Below are positions 1 to 5,852 of a stretch of 6,388 nucleotides of DNA, piece after piece. The position numbers were made by a program, and so were the translations under genes. Within the stretch, counting starts at the first letter, position 1; every line of letters begins with the position of its first letter. Source of the DNA: Elusimicrobia bacterium RIFCSPLOWO2_01_FULL_59_12. GTDB taxonomy: Bacteria; Elusimicrobiota; Elusimicrobia; 2-01-FULL-59-12. The stretch lies in assembly GCA_001800075.1 (NCBI GenBank), contig MGUR01000037.1:11191-17578 (forward strand). The letters run 5' to 3'. The notes below the pieces were generated by a model. It was not told the origin of the DNA. It made no database searches and was given only the letters and a program-made list of their open reading frames with translations.

Positions 1-1
1 G

Positions 2-619
2 TGTGTGGGCACAGAGGATCTCGATCCAAGCCCGGCTCAACTGATCGGCCCCTACAAACGATCCAAATTCGCGTCAGACCTGCTCGCCCGCGAGTTTGCG
101 CGCCAGGGCCTGCCGGTGGTGATCGTGAATCCGTCCACGCCGATCGGCTCGCGCGACATCAAACCCACCCCCACCGGCAAGATGATCGTGGATTTCCTTA
201 ACCGCCGCATGCCTGCCTACATCGATACGGGGCTGAACTTTGTGGATGTCGAGGACGTCGCCGCAGGCCATTGGCTGGCCGCCCAAAAAGGAAAAGCCGG
301 CGAGCGCTACATCCTCGGCAATCGCAACATGACGCTGAAAGATTTTTTGGCGGAGCTGGCGGCCGTGGCGGGGCTCCCTGCGCCCCGGATCAAGATTCCT
401 TATGCGATTGCCTGGATCGCCGGGGCCGTCGCTACGGGATTGTCCTCCTTAACCGGGAAAGAGCCGCTGGTCGCGCTGGATGGGGTCCGGATGGCGCATG
501 AAACGATGTATTACGATGCCTCCAAAGCCGTCCGGGACCTCGGTCTGCCCCAAACACCCGTTCGAACGGCGATCGAGAAAGCGGTGAAGTGGTTTCGTGA
601 GCATGGATACGCCCGCTAA
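2..619 (+). CDS. hpnA: HpnA, hopanoid-associated sugar epimerase (3' part, 5' end outside window)
   Basis: This is the C-terminal ~205 residues of an extended short-chain dehydrogenase (NAD-dependent epimerase/dehydratase family). The frame is open to the left edge, so the NAD-binding Rossmann motif and true start lie upstream. The catalytic YxxxK pair is visible as GPYKRSKF, with Tyr at 53-55 and Lys at 65-67. It is followed by VVIVNPSTPIGSRDIKPTPT and a FVDVEDVAAGHWLA segment, both typical of HpnA. The run of NPSTPIG, GRxxxYILGN-like and C-terminal WF.EHGY features is what makes me choose HpnA over a generic epimerase. HpnA proteins occur in hopanoid gene clusters; their exact substrate is not settled. 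The stop TAA at 617-619 lies inside the start of hpnG, which suggests translational coupling and supports the family call. Family membership is secure; the biochemical role is inferred. Confidence 0.88.
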   Translation, partial: CVGTEDLDPSPAQLIGPYKRSKFASDLLAREFARQGLPVVIVNPSTPIGSRDIKPTPTGKMIVDFLNRRMPAYIDTGLNFVDVEDVAAGHWLAAQKGKAGERYILGNRNMTLKDFLAELAAVAGLPAPRIKIPYAIAWIAGAVATGLSSLTGKEPLVALDGVRMAHETMYYDASKAVRDLGLPQTPVRTAIEKAVKWFREHGYAR

Positions 620-1229
620 GTCCGTAGGCATCGTCATCGCCACCCGCTTTGAAGCGGCTCCGCTGTTGCGCGCCTTTGGCTTCCGGAAGGCGGGACGCCA
701 TCTCTATCAAGCGGATCGAGACGGACAGAAGGTGCTGCTGGCCATTTCCGGCATCGGCCGGGAGCCGGCGCGGCGAGCGTCGTACCGGCTCTGCGATGCC
801 GGCGCCAAAGAACTGATTTCGGCGGGCTATTGCGGGGCGCTGGCGCCGGAACTCCGCGTCGGAGACCTGATCACCGACCGGATCGCGACGTCGCCCGTCG
901 CCGTGTGGAAGCGCGCGGACCGCATGGCGCTGGCGGAAAAGGCGGGCGCTCAGGCGGTCGATATGGAAACGCAGGCGATCATTGAGGCCGGAACGCGTCG
1001 CGGCGTGCCGATCCGCGTCCTGCGCGTGGTGTCCGATCGGCTGGGGGATGATATCTCCCCCCTGCTTGGCGATGAACCGGCCTTTTCACCCTCTCGCATC
1101 GCCTTGCGCCTGCTCAATCCATTCAATTGGCCCCATGCTTTAACGATGTGGCGGCAAAGCCAGGTCGCCGGCCGGCGTCTCGTCCAGGCCCTGCGTGACC
1201 ATCTGGGCAAGACCGCCGCTATGTCATGA
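597..1229 (+). CDS. hpnG: HpnG-type hopanoid-associated nucleosidase/phosphorylase
   Basis: A 210-aa cytosolic protein of the purine nucleoside phosphorylase/MTA-SAH nucleosidase superfamily. In studied bacteria HpnG removes adenine from adenosylhopane to give ribosylhopane, an early step in building extended bacteriohopanepolyols. Visible landmarks are the N-terminal strand GIVIATRFEA (11-20), SGIG (51-54), ISAGYCGAL (74-82), VDMET (121-125) and VVSD (144-147). Glu19, Glu124 and Asp147 match the three catalytic acids of MTA/SAH nucleosidase. The stretch between VGD (88-90) and VDMET is only about 30 residues, much shorter than in MTA/SAH nucleosidases (see findings). I chose the GTG at 597 because GGTGA (583-587) sits at a suitable distance; ATG at 603 is the alternative and would remove two residues. 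It overlaps hpnA by 23 bp, and its TGA stop overlaps the next start (ATGA, 1226-1229). Confidence 0.82.
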   Translation: MSMDTPAKSVGIVIATRFEAAPLLRAFGFRKAGRHLYQADRDGQKVLLAISGIGREPARRASYRLCDAGAKELISAGYCGALAPELRVGDLITDRIATSPVAVWKRADRMALAEKAGAQAVDMETQAIIEAGTRRGVPIRVLRVVSDRLGDDISPLLGDEPAFSPSRIALRLLNPFNWPHALTMWRQSQVAGRRLVQALRDHLGKTAAMS

Positions 1230-2227
1230 CCAAGGTTTTCGCGGCCAGGTGCATCGGGCTCGCCGCGGCAGCCCTGCTGCTCACCCTGACCGGGTCGATC
1301 CCTTTTCATTCGCGACAGGCCGCGTGGACCTTTGCGGAGGAGTATGCAGGGGGCCGCGCTCCCTCCTATCCCAAAATCGTTGTCCAGGAGGGCGTCCGCA
1401 CTTCGGAAGGTTTGCGAGTCGGCGAGGACCGGCCGGGAGTCCTGGAATGGCGGTTTGCCGCGCCCGGACCGTTGCCGACCGTGGTCCAACCCGACTGGAT
1501 GCCTGATCCGAAGTACCCCGCGCGACTCGTGCTGGTCATTCCTTCTTCTCCGACTCCCCGGTTTTTTGTTTTGTCCGAAAACCTCCCTCTTCGCTACCGG
1601 GCGATCGATTTCACGTCTCGAGCGGGCGGCGCGCCCGCTTTTGCGCTCCGGTTTGAAGGCCGGCGAGCCCTGTTGAAGGGAATGAAACTGTCCCAGCCGG
1701 TGGACCGTCCTCCTTCGATTTGGCCCTTTGTAGTGGTGTTGATTCTCCTGGGTTTTTTTCTTCCGGGCGGATGGGACAGCCGGATCGTGCTCCTGCTGGC
1801 GGGCGCGGGATTCCTTTTGCGCTGGTTCGAATTTGCGAATTATTTTTCAGTTCCGCTCGCAGGCGACGGCCAGGATTATTGGTTTTTAACCCAGAACTTC
1901 CAGTGGAGCCATCCTTTTCAGACAGGCTCGAGAGAACCGCTGTTTATCTGGGTCTTGAAGGCCGGCCTGGCGCTTTTTGGGGACTCCGAGCGAACGCTCC
2001 GGTTCATGACCGTCCTGTTTTCCTGCGGATGCATCGCGCTGATCTGCCGGCTGCCCGGCCTTTTCTCATGGCCGCCTTGGGTGGGGTGGGTGGCCGGCGC
2101 GATGTATGCCTTCAATCCGTTCGCGATTTTCATGTCCGTACAGGGCTATCAACTGGAGATGTATACCTTCCTGATCCTGGCGCTTGTCGGGGTCTGGCAG
2201 CTCAACAAGCCTTTGGCGATGGGATGA
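1226..2227 (+). CDS. Membrane glycosyltransferase-like protein, N-terminal part (333 aa, ends at in-frame TGA)
   Basis: The start ATG shares ATGA with the hpnG stop; no clear Shine-Dalgarno is seen, so it is probably translated by coupling. A hydrophobic N-terminal helix or signal anchor covers about residues 8-25. It is followed by ~135 mostly soluble residues (30-163) that should lie outside the membrane. Hydrophobic segments then fall near 164-180, 186-199, 237-252, 260-275, 285-300 and 310-325. The loop after the early helices carries AGDGQDYWFL (212-221), an acidic motif placed like the catalytic Asp loop of GT-C enzymes. It is followed by SREPLFIWVLKAGLALFGDS (235-254), which matches the REPLY...lfG.s pattern common in this group. 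The extracytoplasmic N-terminal domain is not recognised and is unusual for the family. As it stands this part lacks about 40% of the protein. Confidence 0.6.
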   Translation: MTKVFAARCIGLAAAALLLTLTGSIPFHSRQAAWTFAEEYAGGRAPSYPKIVVQEGVRTSEGLRVGEDRPGVLEWRFAAPGPLPTVVQPDWMPDPKYPARLVLVIPSSPTPRFFVLSENLPLRYRAIDFTSRAGGAPAFALRFEGRRALLKGMKLSQPVDRPPSIWPFVVVLILLGFFLPGGWDSRIVLLLAGAGFLLRWFEFANYFSVPLAGDGQDYWFLTQNFQWSHPFQTGSREPLFIWVLKAGLALFGDSERTLRFMTVLFSCGCIALICRLPGLFSWPPWVGWVAGAMYAFNPFAIFMSVQGYQLEMYTFLILALVGVWQLNKPLAMG

Positions 2228-2245
2228 CTCGCGGGGGCGCTCTGC

Positions 2246-2869
2246 GTGACGCGCGTTCAGTTTGTGTTTTCGGTCATTCCGCTGGCCGCGCTGGCGGCCT
2301 GGCGCTTCGGATGGGGAAAGAAGGAAGCGCTCCGCTGTTTAATTCCGTTCGTCATTCTGGCGGCTCCCTATTTGGCCGTCACCTGGGCGCGGACCGGCAG
2401 CATGTTCGGACAGCTTCATCAGCATGCGAGTTATTACCAGGCGGCGGAAAAGCTCGGGGACCCCCTGCGCGCCAATGAATTGCCTCGCATCACAGCCTGG
2501 CAGCTCCTGTTCGCGAACCAGTCGATTCCCTCCCTGATCCACAAGACCCTCCGGGGGTACGCGGAGATCTTCTTCAATCCGGCGAATCCTTATAACCGCA
2601 TCTTTTTAAATTCGCATTATGCGCGGTCCTGGAATGCGCTGTTTCTGCCGTTTTTCTGGCTGGGGCTGGGGGCTTGCTTGAAAAGAACAGAGGGCCGGTG
2701 GCTGCTGATTTCGGGGTTTCTCTTCTTGAATATCCTGCCGTTCCTGCAGGATCATTTCCGGGAGCCGCGGCTTTTGTTCCACGCGGCGCCCTGGGTGGCG
2801 ATGATGGTCGCTGCGGGGTTGGGCGCGGTCGCTCAATTCCGGCCGCGCCGGTTTTTCCAGGCGAAATAG
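2246..2869 (+). CDS. Membrane glycosyltransferase-like protein, C-terminal part (207 aa, same frame)
   Basis: This is the continuation of the upstream gene after the TGA, in the same frame. A GTG at 2246 follows a G-rich GGGGG run (2233-2237) at a workable distance, so independent reinitiation is conceivable. Hydrophobic segments lie near residues 4-19, 29-45, 130-145, 152-168 and 176-196 of this part. The long loop between the second and third (about 46-128) would be extracytoplasmic. FREPRLLFHAAPW (171-183) resembles the R..P motif before the last helix of GT-C proteins. By itself it would lack the acidic catalytic loop. The TAG stop at 2867-2869 lies inside the convergent Nudix gene. I see this as the C-terminal half of one former or miscalled gene rather than a separate protein. 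Confidence 0.6.
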   Translation: MTRVQFVFSVIPLAALAAWRFGWGKKEALRCLIPFVILAAPYLAVTWARTGSMFGQLHQHASYYQAAEKLGDPLRANELPRITAWQLLFANQSIPSLIHKTLRGYAEIFFNPANPYNRIFLNSHYARSWNALFLPFFWLGLGACLKRTEGRWLLISGFLFLNILPFLQDHFREPRLLFHAAPWVAMMVAAGLGAVAQFRPRRFFQAK

Positions 2870-3384
2870 GCGATCAAGGTTTTGGAGTCGCGTATCCGGC
2901 CGGTCCGCACCCACGTTTCGATCTGCTTCGGGGACGCGGTGATGGTTTCCAGAAATTCATCTTCGTCGGGGTTCATCTGCGTTGGGACCAGGTCCTGGGC
3001 CGCATAAAGATGGATCACTTCGGTGGAAAACGCGGCGGTGGGCCAGTAAGACACCAGCTTGGATATTTTCCGGGCGCGAAAGCCGGTTTCTTCCTCCAGT
3101 TCCCGCTTTACGCAGGCCAGAGGGTCTTCCCGTGAAGTCAGTTTGCCCGCGGGGATCTCATAGGTAAACTCCTTCACGGGGTAACGATACTGCTTAACCA
3201 GTATGATTTTATGCGGCGATTCGAACGCCAGGACCCCCACAGCGCCGGGATGGGTGAGGTACTCGCGCCTGGCCATGTTCCCATTGGGCACCCGGATCTG
3301 GTCGGAGCGAAAACCGATCGACTTCCCCTGGTATTGATGGAGGGTTTTATTGAAAAGCTCCCGGTGGCGGGCCGTCAGTTTCAT
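2833..3384 (-). CDS. Nudix hydrolase, ADP-ribose pyrophosphatase type
   Basis: A 183-aa cytosolic hydrolase that probably splits ADP-ribose or a related nucleotide sugar into AMP and a sugar phosphate with Mg2+. The complete Nudix box GX5EX7REUXEEXGU spans residues 80-102: Gly80, Glu86, Arg94-Glu95, Glu98-Glu99, Gly101-Phe102. Before it is VLAFESPHKIILVKQYRYPV and YEIPAGK, the usual ADPRase lead-in. After it comes SYWPTAAFSTEVIHLYAAQD (112-131), which matches the P.pGFs.E.ihly pattern of the NudF/ADPRase subfamily, although the common SPG is PTA here. Length is normal for the group. It is transcribed against all neighbours and stops with TGA at 2835-2833, inside the glycosyltransferase 3' end. 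No Shine-Dalgarno precedes the ATG, which starts only 9 nt after a TATAAT box. The exact substrate is not certain from sequence. Confidence 0.9.
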   Translation of the reverse strand: MKLTARHRELFNKTLHQYQGKSIGFRSDQIRVPNGNMARREYLTHPGAVGVLAFESPHKIILVKQYRYPVKEFTYEIPAGKLTSREDPLACVKRELEEETGFRARKISKLVSYWPTAAFSTEVIHLYAAQDLVPTQMNPDEDEFLETITASPKQIETWVRTGRIRDSKTLIAYFAWKNRRGRN

Positions 3385-3393
3385 GGAGCCGCT

Positions 3394-3422
3394 ATTATAT
3401 AAATCGAGCGCTTTTTTGGCAT
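3394..3422 (-). promoter_or_regulatory. Sigma70-like promoter for the Nudix gene
   Basis: On the minus strand a perfect TATAAT (3399-3394) lies exactly 17 nt downstream of ATGCCA (3422-3417), a 4/6 match to TTGACA. The A-tract from the CTTTTTT run (3411-3417 plus) lies in the spacer. Only 9 nt separate the -10 from the ATG, so transcription should start at or within a few bases of the start codon and the mRNA would be leaderless or nearly so. Inferred from sequence only. Confidence 0.6.
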
Positions 3423-3425
3423 AAT
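3417..3425 (+). promoter_or_regulatory. Possible extended -10 promoter for the membrane protein-tldE-aroE-aroC operon
   Basis: TGG followed by CATAAT (3420-3425) fits an extended -10 element (TGn plus a 5/6 match to TATAAT). No good -35 is seen, which the extended -10 could offset. The ATG at 3434 comes 8 nt later with no ribosome binding site, implying a leaderless transcript. The box overlaps the -35 hexamer of the opposite Nudix promoter. Confidence 0.42.
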
Positions 3426-3433
3426 ACCACGCA

Positions 3434-3646
3434 ATGAATCTATTGCTGCTGATCGTTGGTTTTCTCTTGTTTTTGCTCGGACTGGGCTATCTCTTCCGGC
3501 CTCAATTGGTTTTACGTTTCAATGCGTTCATGCGGGACGCTTTTTTTAAAGACTCGGTCGTCCTGCTGAGCAACCGGCGCGTCGGCATCCTGCTTTTGCT
3601 GCTTTCTTTTATCCTGCTGGTCTTTACAGGCAGAAATCACCGTTGA
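3434..3646 (+). CDS. Small two-helix membrane protein of unknown function
   Basis: A 70-aa protein with two hydrophobic helices (about residues 1-20 and 48-66). They are joined by a basic linker of roughly 25 residues containing FRPQLVLRFNAFMRDAFFKD and SNRRVG. The net positive charge of linker and tail (GRNHR end) suggests both face the cytoplasm, with the helices as a hairpin. I do not recognise a named family and assign no function. The start ATG lacks a Shine-Dalgarno but lies just downstream of a -10-like box. The TGA stop overlaps the TTG start of the next gene (TTGA, 3643-3646), so the two are probably translated together. The long hydrophobic runs, the tight coupling and the lack of another ORF filling this space support a real gene. 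Confidence 0.7.
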   Translation: MNLLLLIVGFLLFLLGLGYLFRPQLVLRFNAFMRDAFFKDSVVLLSNRRVGILLLLLSFILLVFTGRNHR

Positions 3647-4989
3647 ATCTGCTGGAGGTCGGACAAAGCGTTTTAGGTCAGGTTCAGCGCGCCGCCCGCT
3701 CGGCGCAGGCGGAAATATTTCTGTTGGGATCGGAAAGCCGGTCCTGTGAATGGTCCGGGACATCGCCGGAAAATAAGATCATCGCCCAAAGCCAGGGCTT
3801 GGGGCTGCGCCTCATCCGCGAGGGGCGTCTGGGTTTCGGATACGCGAACCGCTGGGACAAAGATGCGCTCGAACTTTTAGTAAGGCGGGCGGTCGCCGCG
3901 AGCGATTCGACGGTTTCCGATCCTTTGCTGGAATTGCCGGAGCCGGTTTCCGGTCCCTCAACAAACGGGCTGGATTTGGTGGATGAAACGCTCGCGCAAA
4001 CCCCCTGGGAAGCGCGCGCGCGCTTTCTTGAGACGCTCGAAACAGACCTTAAAAAGCGCTCGCCGCGGATCACCCAGCTGCTGCGCGGGAGCTACCACGA
4101 AGGGCGCGCGCAGGTCGCCGTGCTGAATTCGCGGGGGTTCGCGGGGACCTACGAAGGCACCCGCGCCGGGTTTTCGCTGGCCGCCGTGGCGGTGGAGGCG
4201 GGGGAAACCCAGATCGGATACGCTTTTCAGGGCGTGCGCCATCATGCTGATCTGAAGCCTGATTGGGTGATCCAGCGCGCGGCCGAACACACGGTCTCCC
4301 TTCTGGGCGGCAAACAAATTCCGACGGGGCGCTATGACCTGGTACTGGATCCCTTTGTCGCCGCCGAAATGCTTGAACTGTTGGCCGGCGCGCTGCGCGC
4401 CGACAACGTTCAGAAGGGGAAATCGTTTCTAACGTCCAAGCTGGGCCAGTCTGTCGGCGCCGCCTGTCTGACGTTGGCCGATCACGGCCGTCTCCCGCGG
4501 GGGCTGGCGACCGCTCCGTTTGATGCGGAGGGACAGCCCACGCAAAAGACGAGGGTGATGGACCGCGGCCGCCTGCAAGGCTTCTTGTTCGACAGCTACA
4601 CCGCCCGGAAGGGCAAAACCCGGTCCACGGGGAACGCCGGGCGGGCCTCTTACAAGGGACTGCCCGAGCCGGAGGCGAGCAATTTTTATCTTGAAGCGGG
4701 GTCCCAAACCCCCGAACAGCTCATCGGGAACGTGCGATCCGGGATCTATATCCGCAGCGTGATGGGGCTTCATACGGTGAATATCATCTCAGGGGATTAT
4801 TCGCTCGGTTTGATGGGCGAACGCATCGAGAACGGCGCCCGCACCCACGCGGTCCGCGGCGTGACCATGGCGGGGAACCTGCTGGATTTGTTCAGAAATG
4901 TAGAGGCGGTGGGCTCCGATCTGATCTTTTCGGGATCGGTGGGGTCGCCGACGTTGTGGATCCGGGATATTTCCGTTGGAGGGGTTTAA
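3643..4989 (+). CDS. pmbA: TldE/PmbA-family protein (TldD-TldE protease partner)
   Basis: A 448-aa protein of the TldD/PmbA (U62) family. In E. coli TldE (PmbA) pairs with TldD to form a cytosolic protease that trims the microcin B17 precursor and degrades the antitoxin CcdA. The metal-binding HExxxH motif of TldD is absent, which places this one on the TldE side. The N-terminal domain includes GLGLRLIREGRLGFGYAN (52-69). The central domain has DLVLDPFVAAEML and DNVQKGKSF (from 254). The C-terminal domain carries SGDYSLGLMGERIENG (383-398) and VRGVTMAGNLLDLF, both highly typical of PmbA. I chose TTG at 3643 because it overlaps the previous stop and no ATG or GTG near the N-terminus would do; a weak AGG lies about 13 nt before it. 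No tldD is in the window. It abuts aroE with no gap. Confidence 0.87.
   Translation: MNLLEVGQSVLGQVQRAARSAQAEIFLLGSESRSCEWSGTSPENKIIAQSQGLGLRLIREGRLGFGYANRWDKDALELLVRRAVAASDSTVSDPLLELPEPVSGPSTNGLDLVDETLAQTPWEARARFLETLETDLKKRSPRITQLLRGSYHEGRAQVAVLNSRGFAGTYEGTRAGFSLAAVAVEAGETQIGYAFQGVRHHADLKPDWVIQRAAEHTVSLLGGKQIPTGRYDLVLDPFVAAEMLELLAGALRADNVQKGKSFLTSKLGQSVGAACLTLADHGRLPRGLATAPFDAEGQPTQKTRVMDRGRLQGFLFDSYTARKGKTRSTGNAGRASYKGLPEPEASNFYLEAGSQTPEQLIGNVRSGIYIRSVMGLHTVNIISGDYSLGLMGERIENGARTHAVRGVTMAGNLLDLFRNVEAVGSDLIFSGSVGSPTLWIRDISVGGV
4978..4984 (+). promoter_or_regulatory. Ribosome binding site for aroE
   Basis: GGAGGGG lies inside the last codons of the TldE gene, 5 nt before the aroE ATG at 4990. 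It is the only strong Shine-Dalgarno in the operon and fixes the aroE start. It may raise aroE translation relative to its coupled neighbours. Confidence 0.75.
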
Positions 4990-5850
4990 ATGAAGGTATC
5001 AGGCAATACGCAGATTTTCGGCATTATCGGATGCCCGATCGAACACAGCAAGTCGCCGGTGATGCACAACGCCGCTTTTGAGGCGCTGGGACTGCCCGCG
5101 GTCTATGTTCCGTTTTCCGTTCGGCCCGAGGACCTGGGCAAGGCGACGCTGGCCCTGCGGGCGCTGAATATTTCCGGCGTCAATGTCACAGTCCCGCACA
5201 AGGGCGCGGTCATCGAGTTTCTTGACGAGCTTGATCCCATCGCCAAACAGATCGGCGCCGTCAATACCATCGTTCTGCGCAATCGCAAGCTCTACGGCTA
5301 TAACACCGACGGGCCCGGGTTTATGCTGTCTTTGCGCAAGGACGCTCATTTTGAACCGTTGGGTAAAAAAGCGGTGGTCCTGGGCGCCGGAGGGGCGGCG
5401 GCGGCGGTGGCGATGACGCTTGCGGGCGCCGGCCTGCGCCGCCTGGTGATCGCCAACCGGGACAAGCGCCGCGCGGAAGTGCTCTCCAAGCGCGTGCAGA
5501 AGTTTTTCGACCGGGAAGCCTTGGCGGTCGGTTTGGATGAAGTCCGGGCCCTGTATTGGCTCATCCGGGAGTCCGACCTTCTGGTGAACGCCACGTCGGT
5601 AGGCTTGAACCCGAAAGACCGGTTGAATTTGAATCCCAACAGCTTCCATCCGAAACTGCTCGTCTTCGATGTGGTCTCTCAAGAAACGGCGCTGGTGAAG
5701 GCGGCGCGCAAAAAAGGACTGAAGGCGATCGACGGCGTGGGGATGCTGGTGTCCCAGGGCGCGCGCTCGTTCGAGATTTTCACGGGTAAACGCGCGCCGT
5801 TCCGCGTGATGAAGACCGCGGTCGAACAAGCGATTAAATATCATCGATAA
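4990..5850 (+). CDS. aroE: Shikimate dehydrogenase
   Basis: A 286-aa NADPH-dependent enzyme that reduces 3-dehydroshikimate to shikimate in the aromatic amino acid/chorismate pathway. The N-terminal substrate domain shows GCPIEHSKSPVMHN (14-27), with the SKS that binds the shikimate carboxylate. NVTVPHK carries the catalytic Lys71, GAVNT carries Asn92, and YNTDG carries the catalytic Asp107. The Rossmann domain has VLGAGGAAAAVA (130-141) and the ANRDKRRAE segment, whose Arg residues fit NADPH preference. NATSVGL and the C-terminal GVGMLVSQGARSFEIFTG complete the signature. Length is normal. All catalytic residues are present, so it should be functional. It starts directly after the TldE stop with a strong GGAGG, and is followed by aroC after 2 nt; this pairing with another shikimate-pathway gene strengthens the call over the related YdiB or quinate enzymes. 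Confidence 0.96.
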   Translation: MKVSGNTQIFGIIGCPIEHSKSPVMHNAAFEALGLPAVYVPFSVRPEDLGKATLALRALNISGVNVTVPHKGAVIEFLDELDPIAKQIGAVNTIVLRNRKLYGYNTDGPGFMLSLRKDAHFEPLGKKAVVLGAGGAAAAVAMTLAGAGLRRLVIANRDKRRAEVLSKRVQKFFDREALAVGLDEVRALYWLIRESDLLVNATSVGLNPKDRLNLNPNSFHPKLLVFDVVSQETALVKAARKKGLKAIDGVGMLVSQGARSFEIFTGKRAPFRVMKTAVEQAIKYHR

Positions 5851-5852
5851 AT

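Larger units (their letters stand above)
1226..2869 (+). pseudogene. GT-C-like membrane glycosyltransferase interrupted by an in-frame TGA
   Basis: Positions 1226-2869 form one reading frame of 547 codons broken only by TGA at 2225-2227 (codon 334). The six codons after the stop read LAGALC and run directly into VTRVQFVFSV, so the protein resumes in the same frame with a plausible join (NKPLAMG-x-LAGALCVTR). The whole resembles polytopic GT-C enzymes such as the PMT/ArnT-like family 39 group, which move sugars from polyprenyl-phosphate carriers on the outer face of the cytoplasmic membrane. Acceptor and sugar are unknown; the position after hpnA and hpnG suggests a hopanoid or other envelope lipid, but this is inference. 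One substitution in a Gly (GGA), Arg (CGA) or Trp (TGG) codon would produce this stop. Pseudogene, split gene with reinitiation, and sequence error all remain possible. Confidence 0.72.

Noticed and set aside
2225..2227. UGA recoded as an amino acid (code 25-like glycine, code 4 tryptophan, or selenocysteine)
   Set aside because: Three other genes in the window end in TGA at well-placed boundaries, and I see no stem-loop of a selenocysteine insertion type just after the codon.
1720..2478. A 252-codon plus-strand frame spanning the TGA region of the glycosyltransferase, which could hint at a frameshift
   Set aside because: The membrane-protein signature ends at the TGA and resumes in the same frame six codons before the GTG. 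The alternative frame is Arg/Gly/Ala-rich with no helices, so it is a shadow.
2674..3135. Plus-strand frame opposite the Nudix gene
   Set aside because: It overlaps the glycosyltransferase end and runs antisense to an intact Nudix box. Composition is Gly/Phe-rich without family features.
3405..3418. Possible rho-independent terminator: AGCGCT followed by a T-run
   Set aside because: The inverted repeat is only about 6 bp with no loop, and it sits between two divergent starts where no transcript needs to end. The run fits better as promoter spacer.
3654..3658. GGAGG just inside the TldE gene, suggesting a later start
   Set aside because: No ATG, GTG or TTG lies in frame at the right distance after it; TTG 3643 overlapping the previous stop is better.
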